NCBI RefSeq assembly: GCF_003590645.1
Contig: NZ_CP031834.1
Location: 4,773,722 to 4,837,721 of the forward strand
Length of the DNA stretch: 64,000 nucleotides
DNA from: Mesorhizobium sp. DCY119
Lineage (GTDB): Bacteria > Pseudomonadota > Alphaproteobacteria > Rhizobiales > Rhizobiaceae
Direction: 5' to 3'
Shown: piece by piece, positions 57,416 through 64,000 of the stretch
Position numbering within the stretch: position 1 is the first letter of the stretch
Layout of the letters: every line of letters begins with the position of its first letter
Notes under the pieces: generated by a model
Database searches by the model: none
The model's input: the letters and a program-made list of their open reading frames with translations, nothing else
What the model was told of the DNA's origin: nothing
Position numbers and translations under genes: made by a program

Positions 57416-58848
57416 TCTTCGACAGTTACGAGGCGTTTCGCGCGGCAACCTTCACGCCCAAGGTCTGCATCATGGGCTCGGGCCCGGCAGGCATAACGAT
57501 TGCCCGCAAACTCGGCGCTGCCGGCATTCCGGTGGTGATCTTCGAGGCCGGCTCGAACGAGTGGACGGAGGAGTCACAGGACTTCTATCGCGGCACGACC
57601 GTCGGCGACCCCTATTTCGATCTCGACGTGACGCGGCTGCGTTATCTCGGCGGCTGCTCCAACCATTGGGCCGGCTGGTGCCGGGTGCTCGACGCCCATG
57701 ATTTCACGCCCAAGGCCTGGGCGCCCGATACGGGTTGGCCGATCAGGCGCACCGATATCGAACCCTATCTGAAGGAAGTGCACGACATTCTCGACCTCGT
57801 CGAGTTCCGTCCGGATGCGCCGATTTCGGACGACATCAGCTGGGTGCAGCTCATCAAGAGCCCGGCGGTACGCTTCGCCGAGAAGTTTTACGGCGACCTC
57901 GACAAGAGCCAGAACATCGCCGTGGTGCTGAACACCTATGTTCGTGAACTGGTCGGCGACGGCAAGCGCGTGACCGGCGCACATATCTGGTCCAACGGCA
58001 AAGATGCGGGACAATTTACTGCCGACTATTACGTCCCCTGCACCGGCGGGCTGGAAAATTCCCGGCTGCTGCTGTGGTCCAACGAGCGCTCGAATGGCGG
58101 CGTTGTGCCGAATGCCACCGCACTCGGCCGCTACTGGATGGAGCATCCGCAGTTCGAAGGCGGCAATGCCATCCTTGCCGACTACGACGAATTCGAAGTC
58201 GACGGCGCCAACGAAGCCTTCTTCTCGCCAACGCCGGCGGCGATGGAACGCAAACAGATCATGAATTTCGGCATCAGGCTGATCGAGATGCCCTATCCCG
58301 GCGTCAAACGCCTGATCGCCGACCTTGCCTGCGTCGCACCCGACACCGCCGAATGGGCGGCCTATCAGCTCAGTCTCAATCTCCGCTGTGCCGCCCAGCT
58401 TTATGTCGGCTGGGAGCAGGCGCCAGATTTTTCCAACCACGTCGCCCTGTCGAAGACCGCTACCGACCATACCGGCGTGCCGCGCATTGAGCTCAACTGG
58501 AAGAAGCGCGAGATAGAGCGCCGCACGATTCTGGAAGGGTTGAAGCTGTTCGGCGAAACGATGGTCGCAAAGAATCTCGGCCGCGTGCGGCTGGCCGATT
58601 GGCTGGTCAAGGGCGAGGACTACCCCACTGACCAGGAGCTTGCCGGCCACCATCATATGGGCGGCACCCGCATGAGCGACGACCCGGCCAAGGGTATCGT
58701 CGACGGCGACTGCAAGGTCCACGGCATGGACAATCTCTATGTCGGCGGCTCGTCGGTGTTCGCGACGTCGGGGCAATGCAATCCCACGACGACGATCGTC
58801 TGCCTGGCCGCCCGGCTGGGCGACCATCTCAGTCACAAGATCGTCTGA
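57412..58848 (+). CDS. GMC-family FAD-dependent oxidoreductase
   Basis: A 478-residue flavoprotein. The FAD-binding loop is VCIMGSGPAGITIARKLGAA (about residues 19-38). The GMC motif LRYLGGCSNHWAGWCRVLDA is near 77. The C-terminal active-site region is HHHMGGTRMSDDPAKGIVDG (about 411) and the end is GGSSVFATSGQCNPTTTIVC. It has no signal peptide of its own; the small Tat protein translated just before it may serve for export. The substrate, probably an alcohol or sugar, is unknown. Confidence 0.87.
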   Translation: MIFDSYEAFRAATFTPKVCIMGSGPAGITIARKLGAAGIPVVIFEAGSNEWTEESQDFYRGTTVGDPYFDLDVTRLRYLGGCSNHWAGWCRVLDAHDFTPKAWAPDTGWPIRRTDIEPYLKEVHDILDLVEFRPDAPISDDISWVQLIKSPAVRFAEKFYGDLDKSQNIAVVLNTYVRELVGDGKRVTGAHIWSNGKDAGQFTADYYVPCTGGLENSRLLLWSNERSNGGVVPNATALGRYWMEHPQFEGGNAILADYDEFEVDGANEAFFSPTPAAMERKQIMNFGIRLIEMPYPGVKRLIADLACVAPDTAEWAAYQLSLNLRCAAQLYVGWEQAPDFSNHVALSKTATDHTGVPRIELNWKKREIERRTILEGLKLFGETMVAKNLGRVRLADWLVKGEDYPTDQELAGHHHMGGTRMSDDPAKGIVDGDCKVHGMDNLYVGGSSVFATSGQCNPTTTIVCLAARLGDHLSHKIV

Positions 58849-58862
58849 ACGGCGACCGTCGA

Positions 58863-59696
58863 TCAGACCGTCGCGGGATCGAGCGGCGGCTCATCCTTGC
58901 GGCGCGCGATGATCGCGGCCAGATCCTCGTTCTGGAACGCGTCGCGCAGCGCCTCGAAGGACGGCAGCACGAAATAAGCGCGCTGGAACTTGTCGATCTC
59001 GTAAGCGGTGCGCATCACCGTTTCGAGCTCGAACGGCACATGATGCGCGTCCGGGCTTTCCACCGCGAACTGCAACTCGCTGAACGATGACATCAGCCCT
59101 GCGCCGAACGCCTTCAGCGGCTGGCCGGGCTCCTGCATCAGGCTGTACTCGGCGGTGTACCAGTAGAGCCGCGAGATCATGTCGTTGCCGCCCAGCGCAA
59201 TGAGTTCGCTGGCCTTCGCGCCGTAAAGCTGCATGAAGTCGGCAAAGGCCGGCTGGGACAGCGCCGGCACATGGCCGAAGAAATCATGGAACATGTCGGG
59301 CTCGACGATGTAATCGAGTTCGTCCTTGGTGCGCAGCCAGTTGGTGACCGGGAAACGCCGGTTGGTCAGGTGAACGAAGAAAGGTTCGGCGGGAATGAGT
59401 CCCGGCACCGCGACGAGCTCCCAGCCGGTGAGCTTGCGCAGTTTCTTGCTGACTTCGTCGAAGTCCGGAATCCTGTCGACCAGACCGAGCGCCTCGACGC
59501 CATCAAGATAGGAGCGGTGCGCCAGCTTCCTTGTCAGCCTGGTCTGGCGGTCGCAGAGCGTACGCCAGACTTCCTGCTCGCTGTCTGTGTAATCGTAGTC
59601 CTGGCTGACGGTAAAATCGGAGCGGCAGACGGAATAGTCGCCACGCAACCCTTGAGCCGCACATTCGCGGGCATAGGTTTCGACGCTGATGTTCAT
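58863..59696 (-). CDS. phhA: Phenylalanine 4-monooxygenase
   Basis: A 277-residue pterin-dependent hydroxylase converting phenylalanine to tyrosine. The iron ligands are in EPDMFHDFFGHVPAL (two His, about residue 136) and YWYTAEYSLM (Glu, about 180). Length and layout fit bacterial PhhA without a regulatory ACT domain. GGAGG lies upstream of the ATG at 59696. It is divergent from an Lrp-type regulator that is its likely controller. Confidence 0.93.
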   Translation of the reverse strand: MNISVETYARECAAQGLRGDYSVCRSDFTVSQDYDYTDSEQEVWRTLCDRQTRLTRKLAHRSYLDGVEALGLVDRIPDFDEVSKKLRKLTGWELVAVPGLIPAEPFFVHLTNRRFPVTNWLRTKDELDYIVEPDMFHDFFGHVPALSQPAFADFMQLYGAKASELIALGGNDMISRLYWYTAEYSLMQEPGQPLKAFGAGLMSSFSELQFAVESPDAHHVPFELETVMRTAYEIDKFQRAYFVLPSFEALRDAFQNEDLAAIIARRKDEPPLDPATV

Positions 59697-59772
59697 GAGC
59701 AAATCCTCCACATGGACGAAAGATAACGCGGGAGGTCGAGCGATTTTTGCTTCAATGTTCACGCGATCGAGG

Positions 59773-59806
59773 AATTTGAGGTATATTGCACCCTAAACTC
59801 GAAATT
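59773..59806. promoter_or_regulatory. Imperfect inverted repeat between phhA and the Lrp-type gene
   Basis: AATTTGAG and CTCGAAATT face each other about 17 bp apart, in an AT-rich 119-bp divergent promoter region. Lrp/AsnC proteins bind such loose palindromes; one mismatch and no further copy keep this tentative. Confidence 0.35.
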
Positions 59807-59815
59807 GGAGTGGAT

Positions 59816-60292
59816 ATGCCTCAATTCGACGATTACGAGATCAAGATGCTCGATATCCTCCAGCGCGACGGGCGCAAGCCGGTATCGGAACTGGCGCAGG
59901 AAATCGGCCTCTCGACCACGCCCTGCGCGCGGCGTTTCGATGCGCTTCAGGAAGCCGGCGTTATCAAGGGTTTCGGCGCGGTCATCAGCCGGCGCGCGGT
60001 GGGGCTGACGGTGGAGGTTTTCATCCAGGTTCGGCTGACCAGCCACAGCGACGAATCGCCCGAACGCTTCATCGCCGCGGTGCAACGCATGGACGAGGTG
60101 TCGGCCTGCTGGACGATGACCGGCGACCACGATTTCCTGCTGCATGTCATGGTGCCGACAGTCGACGAACTCAACCATTTCGTCATGCACCGCTTGATGC
60201 GGCTTTCAGGCGTGCGCGACGTTCACACGCAACTGGTGCTGCAGAACATCAAAGGCCCGGGGCACGTGCCACTCGGGCATCTGCGGGGGTGA
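59816..60292 (+). CDS. Lrp/AsnC-family transcriptional regulator
   Basis: A 158-residue regulator. The helix-turn-helix is ILQRDGRKPVSELAQEIGLS followed by TTPCARRFDALQEAGVI (residues about 14-52). The ligand domain (RAM/AsnC) includes GLTVEVFIQVRL and SACWTMTGDHDFLLHVMVPT. GGAG precedes the ATG at 59816. Divergent position suggests it activates phhA in response to phenylalanine or tyrosine. Confidence 0.93.
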   Translation: MPQFDDYEIKMLDILQRDGRKPVSELAQEIGLSTTPCARRFDALQEAGVIKGFGAVISRRAVGLTVEVFIQVRLTSHSDESPERFIAAVQRMDEVSACWTMTGDHDFLLHVMVPTVDELNHFVMHRLMRLSGVRDVHTQLVLQNIKGPGHVPLGHLRG

Positions 60293-60298
60293 TGCTGA

Positions 60299-60559
60299 TC
60301 AAGCCGCTTCGACTTTTGGACCGGGGCGCGTCTGATCGCCTTTGCCCGCGAGCAATCCCTCGACGGAAATGTCTTCGTCGAGTTCTTCCCAATGCAGGCC
60401 ACGGCTGCTGATGGTGACCTCTTCGCGTTGCGACGGAGAGGCGCGAAGAAGCCTTGGGAACCATGCGAGCGGAACACTCAAAGTGCGGCCATCAGACAGG
60501 TCGACCCACATGCTGTCCTGATCAAAGCGAACGCTGGTTGCCTTCACCAAAGAAATCAT
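60299..60559 (-). CDS. DUF2442 family protein
   Basis: An 86-residue protein starting MISLVKATSVRFDQDSMWVD. The family pattern is LSDGRTLSVPLAWFPRLLRA, then ISSRGLHWEELDEDISVEGL. DUF2442 proteins are often antitoxin-like or partners of DUF4160 proteins; no such partner is adjacent. It lies downstream of argB on the same strand, 14 bp from the argB stop. Confidence 0.85.
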   Translation of the reverse strand: MISLVKATSVRFDQDSMWVDLSDGRTLSVPLAWFPRLLRASPSQREEVTISSRGLHWEELDEDISVEGLLAGKGDQTRPGPKVEAA

Positions 60560-60573
60560 CCGTCGTCTTCCTC

Positions 60574-61472
60574 CTACGGAACGATCAGCGTTCCGGCACC
60601 ATGCTCCGTAAACAGCTCCAGCAGCACCGAATGCGGCGTCTTGCCGTTGAGGATGACGACGCCTTCGACGCCGCGCTCGATGGCTTCGATGCAGGTTTCG
60701 ACCTTGGGATCATGCCGCCGGAAATGGTGCCGTCCTTGATCAGCGCCTTGGCCTGGGCGACGGTCAATTCGTCGATGAGGTTCTTGTCCTTGTCGAGAAC
60801 GCCGGGCACGTCCGTCAGGAACAGCAGGCGCGAGGCGCCGAGCGCGCCGGCGATGGCGCCGGCAAATGTGTCGGCGTTGATGTTGTAGGTGTGGCCATCC
60901 CGGCCCGGAGCCACCGGCGCCAGCACGGGGATCATCTCCGAGCGAGCAAGCAGGTCGAGCAGCGTGCGGTCGACCTCGACCGGTTCACCGACGAAGCCGA
61001 GATCGAGCACGCGCTCGATATTGCTGTCGGGGTCCTTGACCGTCTTGTGGGCTTTTTCGGCAAAGACCATGTTGCCGTCCTTGCCACACAGGCCGATGGC
61101 CCACTCGCCCTCGGCATTGATGAGCGCGACGATCTCCTTGTTGATGGAGCCGGCCAGCACCATCTCGACGATCTCGACGGTCTTTTCGTCGGTGACGCGC
61201 AGACCGCCCTCGAATTTGGATTCGATGCCCATCCTGGCCAGCATCGCCGCGATCTGCGGGCCGCCGCCGTGGACGACGATGGGGTTGACGCCGGACTGCT
61301 TCAGAAGCGCGATGTCGCGGGCGAAAGCCTGGCCAAGCTTGGCATCGCCCATGGCGTGGCCGCCATATTTCACGACGACGGTCTTGTTCTCGTAACGCTG
61401 CATATAGGGCAGAGCGGCCGATAGGAGATGCGCCTGCTCGGCAGCCGTGGCAGCTTTTTCCGTCGATGTCAT
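60574..61472 (-). pseudogene. argB: Acetylglutamate kinase, interrupted by a one-base deletion (probably a sequencing artefact)
   Basis: The enzyme phosphorylates N-acetylglutamate in arginine synthesis. The first 257 or so residues are a good Arg[26 protein letters not shown] and ITVAQ-like end [10 protein letters not shown]. After that the frame reads nonsense ([14 protein letters not shown]) and stops at 60585. Adding one C to the CCC run at 60706-60708 (minus strand) restores [20 protein letters not shown] to a stop at 60574, giving 299 residues, the normal family length. The gene is probably intact in the organism. Confidence 0.88.
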
Positions 61473-61663
61473 GAGATGTCCCCGTCGGATGGAAATCGGC
61501 GGTTACTTAGCGGCAAAGGAGATTCGGAGCAATCGGTGGAAGCGAGAAAGCTGCGCTGGGGCTTCGCCGATCGCTGATGTTTCCAATGTTCACGACGCTG
61601 TGCACGGCACCTCGTCCTTCCCGCCTTAAATAAAGCCTAAACCGAAGCCTGTTTCATTCGGTA

Positions 61664-63053
61664 ATGCGACATGCAAATGACAACGGCCCTCTTTCGAACC
61701 CTTCCAGCCTGGATGACCCGGCGCCAGTGAAGGACTCGATCCACTCAGCTTCGACTGCAGAACCCGCGCCGGATATCGACATGGCGTTGCTGGACCGGCT
61801 CCAGCGCTCCGCCCTCGACTACTTCATCGAATATTCGAACCCCGCAAACGGGCTCGTTGCCGATGCCACCAGCCCCGGCTCGCCATGCAGCATTGCGGCG
61901 GTCGGTTTCGGGCTCTCGTGCTATCCCGTCGCCGTCAGCCGCAACTGGATATCGCGAGGCGAGGCAATCACGAGAATCCTGGCCACGCTGCGGTTCTTCG
62001 AGCAATCGGAGCAGAGCCGGCACGTTCACGCGACCGGCTACAAGGGCTTCTACTATCATTTCCTCGATATGCAGACCGGACAGCGGGTCTGGAACTGCGA
62101 GCTTTCCGTCATCGACACGGCGATACTGATTTCCGGCATGCTGACGGCCGCGAGCTTTTTCGACGGTTCCGATCCTCGCGAAGCAGAAATACGCGCAAGT
62201 ACCGCGCGCCTCTACAACCGCGTCGACTGGCGATGGTCGCAGGGAAAGGACGGGTTCGTCCGCCTGGGCTGGAAGCCGAAGGGCGGGTTTCTGCGGTTCA
62301 GCTGGAAGGGCTACAGCGAAGCCTTGCTGCTCCTTATCCTCGGGCTAGGCTCCCAACATTTCCCCTGCGCGAGGATGCGTATCGGCAATGGCTGGAGAGC
62401 TGCGACTGGCTCGATACGAAAGACGGCGGATATCTCTATGCCGGGCCGCTTTTCATCCACCTCTTCCCGCAGGCCTGGATCGATCTTCGCGGCCTAGACG
62501 ACCCGTTCTCGGCGCGGCGCGGCATCGACTATTTCGAGAACAGCCGAAGGGCGATCGCCGAGCACCGGCGCTACGCGATACGCAACCCCAGGAGGTTCAC
62601 GGGCTATGGCGAACACCTCTGGGGACTGACCGCCTGTGAGGGGCCGCGACGGCGGCTCGTGCTCAGGAACGGCGAGCGGCAGGGCTTGATGGGCTATATC
62701 GCGCGCGGCGCGCCGTCCGGCCCGGACGATGGAACCGTTGCCCCTGGTCCGGCCTCGCATGCCTGCCCTTTTCACCCGATGCGGGCTTTGACAACCTGAC
62801 CCACATTCTGTCGCATTACCCCCGGCTGCTGAAGCATGGCCGCCTGCCGGACAGTTTCAACCCGAGCGTTCGCACCACCCATCCCGAGGGTTGGATATCG
62901 CCGCGCAGCGTCGGGCTGGATCAGGGGCTTATCGTGATGATGGTGGAGAATTTCAGAACCGGGCTGGTCTGGGACCTCATGCGCAAAAGCGAACCCGTGA
63001 GACGCGGGCTCGCTGCTAGCGGTTTCAGCGGCGGGTGGCTGGATCGAGTGTGA
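61664..63053 (+). pseudogene. Glucoamylase-like (PF10091/GH144-type) protein with two one-base deletions
   Basis: Three frames in order encode one protein. Frame 1 runs LLDRLQRSALDYFIEYSNPA to GLKG-like KGYSEALLLLILGLGS. Frame 2, after 62354, runs TFPLREDAYRQWLESCDWLD through WIDLRGLDDPFSARRGIDYF to GAPSGPDDGTVAP. Frame 3, after 62744, runs SGLACLPFSPDAGFDNLTHI to GWLDRV. Adding one C at 62352-62354 and one at 62741-62744 gives a single 463-residue protein ending at 63053. The family includes endo-beta-1,2-glucanases and relatives of the cyclic glucan synthase C-terminal domain; a beta-glucan is a likely substrate. Confidence 0.82.
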
Positions 63054-63554
63054 CTACGCCGTTGCCGGCTTGAAGTTCAGGGCGACGCCATTGAGGCAAT
63101 GGCGCTTGCCGGTCGGCTGCGGACCATCGTCGAAGATGTGGCCGAAATGACCGCCGCAGCGGCGGCAATGAACCTCGGTGCGGGTCATGAAAAGCGTGTT
63201 GTCTGTCTTCGTGCCTATCGCGTCAGGCAGCGACTGCCAGAAGCTCGGCCAGCCGGTGCCGGAATCGTACTTGTTCTCCGATGAATAGGCGGCCAGATCG
63301 CAACCTGCGCAATGGAAAATACCCTTGCGCTTCTCATGGTCCAGCGGGCTCGAGCCGGGACGCTCGGTGTCTTCCTGGCGCAGCACGGCGAATTGCTCCG
63401 CCGACAGGAGCTTGCGCCATTCATCGTCGGTCTTGGTAACCTCAAAGGTCTCGGCGATGGCATCCGTGGGCCTGCCCATGCGCCACAACGCCGTCGTGCC
63501 GGCCAGCAATGCGGCGGCTCCGGCACCTGCCAACAGAAAATCGCGGCGATTCAT
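63054..63554 (-). CDS. msrB: Peptide-methionine (R)-S-oxide reductase with signal sequence
   Basis: A 166-residue protein. A twin-arginine-like signal (MNRRDFLLAGAGAAALLAGT) indicates export. The MsrB domain has zinc cysteines in HCAGCD and CRRCGGH, the substrate motif DSGTGWPSFW (about residue 95) and the catalytic cysteine in GKRHCLNGVALNF. GAGGAGAT precedes the ATG at 63554. It would repair oxidised methionine in periplasmic proteins. The gene is intact, unlike its neighbours. Confidence 0.92.
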   Translation of the reverse strand: MNRRDFLLAGAGAAALLAGTTALWRMGRPTDAIAETFEVTKTDDEWRKLLSAEQFAVLRQEDTERPGSSPLDHEKRKGIFHCAGCDLAAYSSENKYDSGTGWPSFWQSLPDAIGTKTDNTLFMTRTEVHCRRCGGHFGHIFDDGPQPTGKRHCLNGVALNFKPATA

Positions 63555-63761
63555 TTGGACATCTCCTCTTGCACGCAAACTATGTCACGCCGGCATCACG
63601 CGCCAATCAACTCCGATTGAGACTGATACGAAAACGCCCCGCATCATGGGCGCGCTTGAAGCGGCGATGCGGGCGTATCCGATTGCGCCGGGTCGCAGGA
63701 GCCCTATAGCTTCCTGGCGCAATCTAGGCCTGAGACGGCCTTCTAAACAGCGAGCCACCCA

Positions 63762-64000
63762 TTACATCTTGGGCAGCAGCACCTTGTCTATGACGTGGAT
63801 CACACCATTCGACTGCTTGACGTCGCGATGGTGACATTGGCGGTGTTGCCGTTCTCATCCGTGACGGTGACCTTGCCGCCTTCGTCCTTCAGCGTCAGTT
63901 CGCAGCCGCCGGCGGTCTTGGCCTGTGAGAGCCGCCGTCATCCTTGACCATTTCATGACCACGTCGGACGTCGCATTGGCGGCGATGACATGGCAGGTCA
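63762..64000 (-). pseudogene. Fasciclin-domain protein, C-terminal fragment with several one-base deletions
   Basis: The minus strand encodes the end of a FAS1 domain: GGCELTLKDEGGKVTVTDEN, then GNTANVTI, then DVKQSNGVIHVIDKVLLPKM and a stop at 63762. To keep this in one frame, one base must be added at each of three places: the TTT run at 63951-63953, near 63925, and near 63825. The gene continues beyond the window. FAS1 proteins are secreted or surface adhesion proteins. Confidence 0.8.

Overview
The window looks like chromosomal DNA of a high-GC alphaproteobacterium of the order Rhizobiales, most likely a Phyllobacteriaceae/Mesorhizobium-like lineage. The grounds are the block tRNA-Ala / FYDLN acidic protein / aroA / cmk / rpsA, an EPSP synthase closely resembling Agrobacterium CP4, DUF982 and DUF2218 proteins, a six-repeat ribosomal protein S1 and dense GC-rich palindromic intergenic elements. 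Family calls come from reading the translations; no database search was possible.

Layout. 1-3051 (minus): an SMC-like ATPase (cut by the window edge) and its partner nuclease. 3135-11215 (plus): a carbohydrate module with two GntR/UTRA regulators, an FGGY kinase, a SIS-domain protein and a complete ABC importer. 11412-24360 (minus): a vitamin B12 region. It runs metH, then a cobalamin riboswitch, then a GbcA/GbcB-like Rieske oxygenase system plus an 82-residue protein, then a second cobalamin riboswitch, then a TonB receptor, BtuF/C/D-type importer and an unrecognised 344-residue protein. 24694-32926: small DUF proteins, tRNA-Ala(GGC) and the aroA-cmk-rpsA block, interrupted between aroA and cmk by three tandem paralogs of a family I do not recognise. 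32999-36641: an MFS exporter with a C-terminal monooxygenase-like domain and a GT-C type membrane protein. 36655-44209: a guanidino-compound region with a 2-ketoarginine decarboxylase-like enzyme, a TetR regulator and an amidinohydrolase, divergent from a polar amino-acid ABC importer and an Ldh2-type dehydrogenase. 44264-49339: small stress and accessory genes. 49417-55816 (minus): a BMP-type nucleoside ABC importer with a cytosine-deaminase-like enzyme; three of its four gene junctions carry palindromic elements. 56194-60559: small proteins, a GMC oxidoreductase with a 56-residue twin-arginine partner, phenylalanine hydroxylase with a divergent Lrp regulator, and a DUF2442 protein. 60574-64000: argB, a glucoamylase-like gene, msrB and a fasciclin-domain gene.

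The most interesting regions are the B12 region, where a cobalamin riboswitch precedes betaine-demethylase-like genes, and the three unknown paralogs inside the aroA-cmk-rpsA block. The last 3.4 kb carry six apparent one-base deletions, all shortening a run of identical bases, in three genes. This suggests poor sequence quality near the end of the window more than gene decay, and those genes should be read with that in mind.
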